Source: Lysobacterales bacterium (GTDB lineage: Bacteria; Pseudomonadota; Gammaproteobacteria; Xanthomonadales; SZUA-36). Taken from it: a stretch of DNA of 22,389 nt. The position numbers and the translations under genes were made by a program. Position 1 is the stretch's first letter. Each line of letters begins with the position of its first letter. The DNA is taken from assembly GCA_013213875.1 (NCBI GenBank), contig JABSSV010000164.1, positions 1 through 22,389 of the forward strand, in the 5' to 3' direction. The notes under the pieces were generated by a model. The model worked only from the letters and a program-made list of their open reading frames with translations. It was not told the DNA's origin and ran no database searches. Below are positions 1-6,182 of this stretch, piece by piece.

Positions 1-2
1 GC

Positions 3-30
3 AGGCCTCCGGCGTTGGCGCCGGAGGCCT
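3..30 (-). terminator. Perfect 12-bp stem-loop downstream of the pirin gene
   Basis: Positions 3-14 and 19-30 are exact reverse complements, a GC-rich 12-bp stem with a 4-base loop. The hairpin begins 12 bases past the pirin stop codon on the minus strand, where an intrinsic terminator is expected. The window ends two bases beyond it, so the U-tract needed to confirm minus-strand termination cannot be seen. The plus-strand side has only TTT. It could serve a convergent neighbour as well. Confidence 0.55.
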
Positions 31-42
31 TTGCGGGCAAGC

Positions 43-894
43 TCAGAGAGGAATAAATTCCTTGTCATCGCCGGGAACGGTGGGGAACCGGCCGTTCTTC
101 CAGTCGTCCCGCGCCTGCTCGATTCTTGCCTTGCTGAAGGAGACAAAGTTCCACTCCAGGTGCGGTACCTGTTCGAATGCCTCACCGCCCAGCATGATGA
201 AGCGCCCCGACTCGATCATGAGCAGCTCCTGGTCCGTATCGTCGAGCAGCACAAACTCTCCAGCGCCATACTGAATACCAGCCACTTCCACCGTGCCGCT
301 GATCGGGAAGATGGCGGTTTCCTGCGCTGCGTGAGGTTTGCTGATCGTGCTACCCGCATTAGCGACCACGTCGATGTAAAACATGGGCGAATAGCTCTTC
401 ACCGGTGAGCTCATGCCATAGGCTTCACCTACGATTAGCCGCATCATGACGCCTTCGAAAATGTGATGGGGCAGATCGTGCTTTTTAACATGCGCAAAGG
501 CAGGCTCCAGCTCCGCCATATGTTCCGGCAGGGCAATCCAGCACTGCAAGCCACTGATCGAATGCGGGTTAGCCCGGACTTCTAAGGTTTCCCGCTCGGA
601 ATGCACAATGCCTTTGCCGGCGATCATCCAGTTCACGTCCCCCGGATGAATTTCAAGGTCATTGCCGAGTGAGTCGCGGTGCAAAATACTGCCTTCGAAC
701 AGATAGGTCAGCGTGCACAAGCCGATATGAGGATGCGGCCTGACATTGATGCCCGTACCCGCGGGAAAATCACTGGGCCCCATCTGGTCGAAAAAAATAA
801 AAGGCCCGACCATGCGCTTTTCCTTATTAGGCAGCACGCGTTGAACGTGCAGTCCACCAAGGTCGTGTTTTATCGCTTCCAGAAGCTTTGCCAT
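43..894 (-). CDS. Pirin family protein (bicupin)
   Basis: A 283-residue protein with the pirin layout: an N-terminal metal-binding cupin followed by a pirin C-terminal cupin. The metal ligands known from human pirin (H56, H58, H101, E103) match H54 and H56 in RPHPHIG and H98 and E100 in IVHSE. An iron-binding site is therefore expected. Bacterial pirins are cytoplasmic. Some oxidise quercetin (YhaK/YhhW type) and others bind metabolic enzymes, so the substrate cannot be told from sequence. Length is normal for the family. The ATG at 894 is chosen because the conserved N-terminus starts there, although no good Shine-Dalgarno precedes it. A long inverted repeat covers its promoter and reaches into the start codon, suggesting a dedicated regulator. 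It is monocistronic as far as can be seen. Confidence 0.9.
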   Translation of the reverse strand: MAKLLEAIKHDLGGLHVQRVLPNKEKRMVGPFIFFDQMGPSDFPAGTGINVRPHPHIGLCTLTYLFEGSILHRDSLGNDLEIHPGDVNWMIAGKGIVHSERETLEVRANPHSISGLQCWIALPEHMAELEPAFAHVKKHDLPHHIFEGVMMRLIVGEAYGMSSPVKSYSPMFYIDVVANAGSTISKPHAAQETAIFPISGTVEVAGIQYGAGEFVLLDDTDQELLMIESGRFIMLGGEAFEQVPHLEWNFVSFSKARIEQARDDWKNGRFPTVPGDDKEFIPL

Positions 895-944
895 ACCGGT
901 CTACTTTGTTTTTAATTATTGGTCACAAAGTATGACCGGTATGG
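891..944 (-). promoter_or_regulatory. Inverted repeat over the pirin promoter and start codon
   Basis: Arms 891-908 and 926-944 are reverse complements over 18 bp with a single one-base bulge. Each arm carries the palindrome ACCGGT (895-900 and 935-940), with centres 40 bp apart, about four helical turns. The left arm includes the pirin ATG. The right arm falls in the spacer of the predicted promoter. Either a dimeric repressor binds both sites, or the RNA would fold over the initiation region. The geometry is seen directly; the regulator is unknown. Confidence 0.55.
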
Positions 945-955
945 CGTCATTGCAA
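927..955 (-). promoter_or_regulatory. Sigma-70-type promoter for the pirin gene
   Basis: On the minus strand, TTGCAA (950-955) and TACTTT (927-932) are separated by exactly 17 bases. Transcription would start near 920, giving a leader of about 26 nt. One ACCGGT operator-like palindrome sits inside the spacer, a position used by many repressors and by MerR-type activators. No alternative with better spacing was found. Confidence 0.5.
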
Positions 956-975
956 GAAAAAGGCTCTGAGCGCGC

Positions 976-1617
976 TTAGAAATCGAAGGCTTTGCTCAGC
1001 GTGAAAATCAGATTCGTATCGGAATCTCCGCCCAGTAGCGTGGCATCACTGTGGATGACGGCGATCGCATAATCAAAGAGGTCCATGTCATTAACGCTTA
1101 CGGTGCTGCCGTAGCCGGCTTCGTAGTAGCTGCCGTCAAAATCGTCCCCAAAGGTGCCGACCTTGCCATATAAGCCATTGTGCTCAGCGGTAAGGGAATA
1201 GAAGCTGTAGTCCAGCGTGCTGGCATCAAAGTTATCGTATTCGCCGATAGCGACATCCAGCGTGAACCACTTCCAGCCGGCGCTGAGATTGATCTCCTTG
1301 TAGGTGTCGTCAAAGTCGCCCGTATAGGTGTAGAGGGTAAAGCCGGCACCCAGGGTGACCTCATCACCTTCCCAGTTATAGCCGCCGTAGTAGTCGATTT
1401 CGATGCCATCGCCTACATCTGCGCCCCAGGCACCGGCGTAAAAGCCGTTGTTTTCGTAATCAACACCGGCAAACGCCGATGAGTTTTTCTGCGGGATGCC
1501 ACGATAGATGTATTCGCTGTTGTAACCGATGTTGGCGGACCACGGGCTGGCCTGAGCGCTGGCAGCCAATAACAGGCCGCAAAGAGACAGGAACGGGATT
1601 CTCACACTGGGTTTCAT
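976..1617 (-). CDS. TorF family putative outer-membrane porin
   Basis: A 213-residue exported protein of the TorF/Gcw_chp family (TIGR02001, PF09694). A signal peptide (about residues 1-23, basic start then LSLCGLLLAASAQA) is followed by the family opening WSANIGYNSEYIYRGI and alternating short beta strands rich in Tyr, Gly and Asp. The final residue is Phe, as expected for a BAM substrate. It is probably a small beta-barrel; its solute is unknown. The ATG at 1617 is preferred over an in-frame GTG at 1626. A GGAG ribosome site lies 8 bases before the ATG, while the GTG overlaps that same site. It stands alone between the pirin gene and the terminators of the heme receptor, so it has its own promoter. 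Confidence 0.85.
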   Translation of the reverse strand: MKPSVRIPFLSLCGLLLAASAQASPWSANIGYNSEYIYRGIPQKNSSAFAGVDYENNGFYAGAWGADVGDGIEIDYYGGYNWEGDEVTLGAGFTLYTYTGDFDDTYKEINLSAGWKWFTLDVAIGEYDNFDASTLDYSFYSLTAEHNGLYGKVGTFGDDFDGSYYEAGYGSTVSVNDMDLFDYAIAVIHSDATLLGGDSDTNLIFTLSKAFDF

Positions 1618-1661
1618 CTGCTTCACTCCGTATCAAATGGTGGTTTGGGTACGGTGTGCTT

Positions 1662-1679
1662 TGCAGGATTTGGGCCAGA
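1662..1679 (-). promoter_or_regulatory. Possible sigma-54 (-24/-12) promoter upstream of the TorF-type porin
   Basis: The minus strand reads CTGGCCCAAATCCTGCA. GG and GC are separated by the required 10 bases, and most positions match the YTGGCACGRNNNTTGCW consensus. Transcription would begin near 1651, about 34 nt before the chosen ATG. No convincing sigma-70 promoter is visible nearby. One short match in GC-rich DNA can arise by chance, so this is tentative. Confidence 0.3.
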
Positions 1680-1784
1680 TTAGAAATGTGCGGCAAAACA
1701 GCAGCTTACTGTGAGGGCCGGCAAGCGCGGGGGAAGCGTTATGCTTTATGGTGGAGCATTTGTGCTTCAAGATGAGGCAAAAAA

Positions 1785-1806
1785 AAGGGCGGCTAATGCC
1801 GCCCTT
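1785..1806 (-). terminator. Intrinsic terminator with long U-tract
   Basis: Arms 1785-1793 and 1798-1806 form a perfect 9-bp stem (AAGGGCGGC and its complement) with a TAAT/ATTA loop. On the minus strand the stem runs into an uninterrupted T-tract, the A-run on the plus strand ending at 1786. It is a textbook intrinsic terminator for minus-strand transcripts. It is the second such element after the heme receptor and stops read-through towards the porin gene. Confidence 0.8.
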
Positions 1807-1871
1807 GCCGGAAATTTGGTGTGTGAATTCAGGAAACGTGGTTGGGAGGAGGTTCCTGATCCTTCCGGCAA
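1805..1871 (-). other. Nested inverted repeat (structured RNA candidate) between two terminators
   Basis: An outer 9-bp pair (1805-1813 TTGCCGGAA with 1863-1871 TTCCGGCAA) encloses an inner 7-bp pair (1829-1835 TCAGGAA with 1853-1859 TTCCTGA). On the minus strand the folded unit would be followed at once by the GC hairpin and T-tract at 1785-1806. That is the arrangement of a small RNA or a leader with terminator. It does not match any riboswitch class I recognise. No clear promoter is visible, so it may simply be a structured 3' end of the receptor transcript. Confidence 0.4.
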
Positions 1872-1905
1872 AAACCGATGATGAGAAGCTACTTCATCGT
1901 CATCG
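1870..1905 (-). terminator. Terminator directly after the TonB receptor
   Basis: On the minus strand, six bases after the receptor stop codon, CGATGACGATGAAG pairs with CTTCTCATCATCG. The stem is about 12 pairs with one bulge and one mismatch, closed by the 3-base loop TAG and followed by TTTTT. Position and tail fit intrinsic termination of the hemP-receptor transcript. Confidence 0.6.
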
Positions 1906-1910
1906 CACCC

Positions 1911-4094
1911 TTAGAAAAACACGTCCAGAACGACGCTGTAGTTAAAGCCGGGCGCCCGGTAGCGCTCCTGGTTTGGCGTATCCGCGGCAATCCCCGCAAC
2001 GTCCAGATAGTTGGTGTAGTCCTCGTCGGTGATGTTGAACAGGCCGGCGCGCACGCGCAGCGAGTCGTTGGGGCGCCAGTAGGCCAGCGCATCGAGTGCG
2101 ACATAGCCATCCGGGCTGATCACCGGGCCCTCGCTTTCATTCAGTCGGTCCTGCTTTTCAGCACCGCGAAGAATCAGGCTGCCGCCCCAGCGTGTGGAGG
2201 GCGCATCGTAGTCCAGCCCAAGCACGCCGTTTGGTGGTGCAATGGAGTTAACCGGCAGGCCGGTCAGACGCTCCGTGCCCTTGGTGTAGGAACCAGCGAA
2301 GCGCATGGAAAGCCCTTCGGGAAAAGCTTCCGGCGCCCAGCGGCCGCTGAACTCGAACCCCTCAATGTCGACCCCCTCAATATTGATGGACTGGATTACC
2401 AGCAAGCCGAGCACCGGATCAAAGCCTTGCGGTGCCAGGGACTGGATGAAGTCCTGGAACTTGGATTTATAGGCGCTGGCACTCCATTGCAGTCGCTCGG
2501 ACCGGTAGCGCACACCGGCCTCATAGCCTTTGCTTTTCTCTGATTTCAGATCCGGGTTAGGCAGTGCCGTGTAGCCGAAGCGCAGGTTGGTAAAGCCGAT
2601 GTTCACGTCGTTCACCGGCGGCGCCCGGAAACCCTCCGCGTACTGGCCAAAGAGCTGCCAATTGGCATTGATGTCCCACAGGAGACCGAGCTTCGGTGAA
2701 AACTCGTCCTCATCCAGTGAGGCCACATCGATGCCCGGATTGTCCTCAACGAAAATAGGATCCGGCGTCGGAGACAGCTTGTAGCGGTCCCAGCGCAGGG
2801 CCGGGATCACCGTAATCGAGCCGAAGCTGATACGGTCTTGCAGATAGATGCCGATGGTATCGGTTTCAGACAGCGGGAAATCCCGCACGGGAAACACATC
2901 AGGCGTCACCACGTTAGTGGTTTCCCCGGTTAGCAGGTTGGTCTCGATGCCATCACGTAGCTGGCTGGTGTCGGCCTGTTCGTACTCGGCACCCCAGGAA
3001 ACTTCGTGCTTGATGTTGCCGCCGTCGTACACATTGCTGCCGTTAAGTTCCGCGCCGGTCAATTTTTGCTCGTAGCGGAACTGACGCTGACGCATGATCG
3101 GCGTGATACGCCCAGCCACGTTGTTGGTGCGCTCCTCCGTGGTGTCCTGGCGGGTTTCGCTGTCCTGGTGGTACACGCGCCAGCGCAGGTAGTCGGTAAA
3201 GCCCACGCCGCCGGACCATTCCTGATCCAGGCTGAAACGGGTGCGTTCGCGCTCGTCATCACCGATCACCGAGGTCGTGTTTACGATGAAGGGAAAGCCA
3301 AAGGCGTTGGAGAAGTCCTGGGTACGTCGCAGGGAGGTCACATCCGTAACGCTGCTAACGTCCAGATGGCCGAAGGTGAAGGTGATGGGTCCGTCACCGA
3401 GCTCGTTCCGGGCCAGCTTGCCAAGTACGTTCAGGGAGTCATCGTCCAGCGGCTCTTCAAACTCCCGCTCACTGCCTTCCCGATAGGTGACATTGAGCAT
3501 GCCGGACAGGTCGCCGGCGCGGGCTGCACCGGTGGCCGCCAGCAATGTTCCATCATTGATGTCGAAGTAGCCGGTCTTGGCAGATAGATAGCCGTCCCGG
3601 TCGCCCAAATAGTCAATCGGGTCCTTGGTCACAAAGCTAACCACGCCACCGATAGCGTCAGAGCCGAACAGGGCTGAGGAGGGGCCACGGACGATTTCCA
3701 CCTGTTTCAGGCTGTCCGTATCGACAAAATCACGGCTGGCATTGGAGAAGCTGCCGATCGAGAACGCATCGGATACGGGCACACCGTCGACTTCAATCAG
3801 TACACGGTTGCCGTCGAGTCCGCGAATGGAAAATCCGGCGCGTCCAAAGCGACTGCCCTGGTTGGTCACGTCAATGCCCGGCTCGTACCGAACCAGATCA
3901 TCGATGTTTTGCACCAGCTCGCGGGCCATGCGCTCGGAATCGATCACCGTAACCTGGGCTGCGAGTTCGTTGGCATCGCGCGGCGTTTTGGACGCCTCGA
4001 CAGTGATTTTGGGAAGATCGATAGGCTCAAGAGCCTGATCGTTAGCGGCAAGATCCTGCGCGGCCGAGGCGAGCAGCGGTAATAGCAACAGCAT
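1911..4094 (-). CDS. TonB-dependent outer-membrane receptor, heme/hemoglobin type
   Basis: A 727-residue outer-membrane transporter. A short signal peptide (residues 1 to about 12) precedes a TonB-box-like stretch LPKITVEA (27-34), a plug domain (about 40-160, with RGLDGNRVLIEVDGVP and VEIVRGPSSALFGSDAIGG), and a 22-strand barrel ending in Phe. FRAP (489-492) and NPDL (513-516) are the hallmark boxes of heme/hemoglobin receptors (TIGR01785/01786 type). The histidine normally found between them is absent, and the plug has none either, so heme specificity is inferred mainly from hemP. The ATG at 4094 has AGGAG 7 bases upstream. No in-frame start exists upstream before a stop, which leaves a signal peptide with no basic residue, an oddity. 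It is the second gene after hemP, 70 nt away, and should be Fur-repressed. Confidence 0.85.
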   Translation of the reverse strand: MLLLLPLLASAAQDLAANDQALEPIDLPKITVEASKTPRDANELAAQVTVIDSERMARELVQNIDDLVRYEPGIDVTNQGSRFGRAGFSIRGLDGNRVLIEVDGVPVSDAFSIGSFSNASRDFVDTDSLKQVEIVRGPSSALFGSDAIGGVVSFVTKDPIDYLGDRDGYLSAKTGYFDINDGTLLAATGAARAGDLSGMLNVTYREGSEREFEEPLDDDSLNVLGKLARNELGDGPITFTFGHLDVSSVTDVTSLRRTQDFSNAFGFPFIVNTTSVIGDDERERTRFSLDQEWSGGVGFTDYLRWRVYHQDSETRQDTTEERTNNVAGRITPIMRQRQFRYEQKLTGAELNGSNVYDGGNIKHEVSWGAEYEQADTSQLRDGIETNLLTGETTNVVTPDVFPVRDFPLSETDTIGIYLQDRISFGSITVIPALRWDRYKLSPTPDPIFVEDNPGIDVASLDEDEFSPKLGLLWDINANWQLFGQYAEGFRAPPVNDVNIGFTNLRFGYTALPNPDLKSEKSKGYEAGVRYRSERLQWSASAYKSKFQDFIQSLAPQGFDPVLGLLVIQSINIEGVDIEGFEFSGRWAPEAFPEGLSMRFAGSYTKGTERLTGLPVNSIAPPNGVLGLDYDAPSTRWGGSLILRGAEKQDRLNESEGPVISPDGYVALDALAYWRPNDSLRVRAGLFNITDEDYTNYLDVAGIAADTPNQERYRAPGFNYSVVLDVFF

Positions 4095-4164
4095 GGGGCA
4101 TCTCCTGAGACGGTCCTGGCTGGCTAACTGCGCTGGCTATTGACCGTTGGGGCCTAAAGGCTCC

Positions 4165-4329
4165 CTATTTGGTCAATATGAGTTTTCGGTTTCGGGTGAT
4201 GCGTAGACGGTAGATCTGCCCCTCATGATTGATCTCAATCTCCCGTGCATTCTGCATGAGGTCCTGAATCAGGATGGGGTCACGACGCGGCGCATCATGG
4301 CGAAATTGGGTGTTGTTCGAACGTTCCAT
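4165..4329 (-). CDS. hemP: Hemin uptake protein HemP
   Basis: A 54-residue protein of the HemP family (PF10636). The conserved block runs from about residue 20 to the end, including REIEINHEGQIYRLRITR and the family-typical ending KLILTK. HemP proteins lie beside heme receptor and transport genes. In some bacteria HemP is required for heme-receptor expression, possibly as a small activator. The ATG at 4329 gives the usual length. An in-frame upstream ATG would put the Fur box and promoter inside the gene. No Shine-Dalgarno precedes the chosen start; the predicted transcript begins at the ATG itself. It is the first gene of a two-gene operon with the TonB receptor. Confidence 0.9.
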   Translation of the reverse strand: MERSNNTQFRHDAPRRDPILIQDLMQNAREIEINHEGQIYRLRITRNRKLILTK

Positions 4330-4331
4330 AG

Positions 4332-4350
4332 TGAAATGATAATCATTCTC
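4332..4350. promoter_or_regulatory. Fur box
   Basis: The 19-bp site around ATGATAATCATT (4336-4347) matches 15 of 19 positions of the Fur consensus, including an unbroken 12-base core. It starts three bases upstream of the hemP ATG and covers the predicted -10 element. Fe-Fur binding should therefore block RNA polymerase and derepress heme uptake under iron limitation. Confidence 0.88.
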
Positions 4351-4364
4351 ATTCCGATTAACAA
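4336..4364 (-). promoter_or_regulatory. hemP promoter, predicted to give a leaderless mRNA
   Basis: On the minus strand, TTGTTA (4359-4364) and TATCAT (4336-4341) are spaced by 17 bases. Only six bases separate the -10 from the hemP ATG, so the first transcribed base would be at or next to the A of the start codon. This agrees with the lack of any ribosome-binding site and with the Fur box lying over the -10. Confidence 0.6.
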
Positions 4365-4372
4365 CCCCCCCC
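4365..4372. repeat. Run of eight C/G pairs abutting the hemP -35
   Basis: Eight consecutive C on the plus strand (G on the minus strand) end exactly where the predicted -35 hexamer begins. Homopolymers of this length are prone to slipped-strand errors. Here length change would alter the DNA just upstream of the -35 but not the -35/-10 spacing. Confidence 0.7.
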
Positions 4373-4508
4373 GACGTGTTTTTCTGCGTTGGCTTCATGG
4401 GTGCTACGGCGCCATGGCTTGCTGGCGTCAGGCATGTGCACCGAAAAGGTTCCTTGAGCGCATCGCTAGCGCGTTGCGCCAAACGTCATTTCACGTCCGG
4501 GCGTGGTC

Positions 4509-6182
4509 CTAGCGCCAGTCAGGCTCCAGCGCGTAGCTGGCATCCTTGGCGGGAAGGATGACCTGCTGCTCCCGTGCGTAGTCTTCCCAGGCTGCGATCA
4601 GCTGTGCCATGCGCTGCGGGTGCTGGGTCGCAAGGTCCCGGGTCTCGCCCGGGTCCTCTCGCAGATCGAACAGCTGCCAGCGTCCCGGGCCATACGGCTC
4701 GTAAAGCCACAGGATTTTCCAGCGCCCCTGACGTAAAGCCCGGCGACCAAACAGCTCCCAAGCCAGCACCGCATCTGCATCACGCACCGTGGTTCTCTGC
4801 CCGCGCCACAGCGGCACGAGGGAGGTGCCTGCCAGTAGCGGCGTCGCAGCGCTTGGTGCCTGGGCGAGTTCCAGCACGGTGGGCGCTATATCCAAAACAT
4901 GGGTAAGGCTGTGGGTGATCATGCCCGCTTTAATGCCGGGCCCGCGCACCAGCGCTGGTGTTTGTATGCCCCCCTGGCCGGGGAAGGTCTTGAACCAGCC
5001 CAGCGGTGCACTGGAGGCCTGGGCCCAGCCCGGCCCTTGATAGAGGTAGGAGCCCGCCCGCCCCATGTTTTCCAGCCGATTGTCAAAGCGCCGTTCCACC
5101 CATTCATGATCTGACACGATGCGCGCCACGGGGTTACCTTCAGCACCGTTGTCGGAGAAGAAGACCACATAGGTGTTATCGGCCAGGCCGCTTTGGTCCA
5201 GGTAGTCCAATAGTCGACCGATGTGATAGTCCAGATTGGACACCATGGCCGCGTACAGCTCCATGGTGCGCGCCGCTCTGGTCTGCTGCGCGGCGGTAAG
5301 GGTATGCCAGGGGTCTACCCAGGGCAGGCGCTCGGGTATGGGTCCCTGAGCGCTCAGTAGCCCCTGCTCCTTGACGGCTGCCGCGCGGCTGGTTCGGAGC
5401 TGATCCCAGCCTGCATCGTAGGCACCGCGGTAGCGCGCCCGCCACTCATCCGGTACCTGGAGGGGCCAATGGGGCGCGGTAAACATGGCAAAGGCCATGA
5501 AGGGCTGGTCGCTGCTACGGTCCTGCTCTAACAGCGCAATGAGCCGGTCCGTAAAGTTCTTGCTGGAAAAGAAATCGTCAGGCAGGTCGGTCAGCAATGC
5601 GCCGTCATCGATAAAAGCCGCCTTGTCCGGTACTTCCTGGCCGGGAAAGAACAGTGGGAGTTGATCAGCGAAATGCGACGCGCCGCCAGCTAGCGGCCCA
5701 TAGGCATGATCGAAGCCGCGTTCCGTGGGCCACTGCGCCGGCGCGCTTCCAAGATGCCATTTGCCGCTGAGATAGGTGCGGTAGCCGTATGCGCTCAAGC
5801 GCTCCGCAATGGTGGGCGTATCGGCGCTAAGCACACCTTCATAACCGGGCTGACCCAGCTGTTCCGGTGCCGCCTCATCCCACATGGTTCCATAGCCGAC
5901 ACGGTGGGCGTCCAGGCCTGTAAGCAGCATGGCACGGGTCGGTGAGCAGGCGGGTGACACATGGAAGTCCGTCATGACCATGCCCTCGCGGGCCAGCCGG
6001 TCCAGGGCTGGTGTGGCGATTTCGCTGCCCATGAATCCAAGATCAGAAAAGCCGAGATCGTCGGCCACAATGATCAGAAAGTTGGGTCGCTGTGGTTCAC
6101 TCAGGTTGGCCGTGCTGGCTTGCCCGAAGCAGCCGCACAGCCAACCCAAACACAGGGCGAGCGCTAGCGGACGAGATGCCAC
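4509..6182 (-). CDS. Arylsulfatase-type sulfatase, probable lipoprotein
   Basis: A 557-residue enzyme of the formylglycine-dependent sulfatase family (PF00884). The signature CSPTR (C79-R83) holds the cysteine that a formylglycine-generating enzyme converts. Metal and substrate residues are visible: D41-D42 in VADDLG, K141 and H143 in KWHLG, H238 in APHWP, and D344-N345 in SDNGAEG. It should hydrolyse sulfate esters; the substrate is unknown. The N-terminus is a signal peptide ending in a lipobox, L15-C16-G17 before C18, suggesting lipid anchoring facing the periplasm. The start is GTG at 6182, overlapping the upstream peptidase gene by 19 nt with no strong ribosome site, so it is probably translationally coupled. 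No maturase (FGE) gene lies in the window. Confidence 0.9.
   Translation of the reverse strand: MASRPLALALCLGWLCGCFGQASTANLSEPQRPNFLIIVADDLGFSDLGFMGSEIATPALDRLAREGMVMTDFHVSPACSPTRAMLLTGLDAHRVGYGTMWDEAAPEQLGQPGYEGVLSADTPTIAERLSAYGYRTYLSGKWHLGSAPAQWPTERGFDHAYGPLAGGASHFADQLPLFFPGQEVPDKAAFIDDGALLTDLPDDFFSSKNFTDRLIALLEQDRSSDQPFMAFAMFTAPHWPLQVPDEWRARYRGAYDAGWDQLRTSRAAAVKEQGLLSAQGPIPERLPWVDPWHTLTAAQQTRAARTMELYAAMVSNLDYHIGRLLDYLDQSGLADNTYVVFFSDNGAEGNPVARIVSDHEWVERRFDNRLENMGRAGSYLYQGPGWAQASSAPLGWFKTFPGQGGIQTPALVRGPGIKAGMITHSLTHVLDIAPTVLELAQAPSAATPLLAGTSLVPLWRGQRTTVRDADAVLAWELFGRRALRQGRWKILWLYEPYGPGRWQLFDLREDPGETRDLATQHPQRMAQLIAAWEDYAREQQVILPAKDASYALEPDWR

Noticed and set aside
1805..1871. A known riboswitch class between the receptor and the porin
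   Set aside because: The conserved core sequences of the common classes (TPP, cobalamin, SAM, c-di-GMP, fluoride, guanidine) could not be found on either strand, so only the folded shape is reported.
1878..3587. Plus-strand open frames of 221 and 193 codons across the TonB receptor
   Set aside because: The minus-strand receptor has full plug, FRAP/NPDL and C-terminal Phe features. The plus-strand frames have no motif and no ribosome site.
4330..4482. N-terminal extension of HemP using an upstream in-frame start
   Set aside because: It would place the Fur box, the -10 and the -35 inside the coding region and make the protein about twice the family length.
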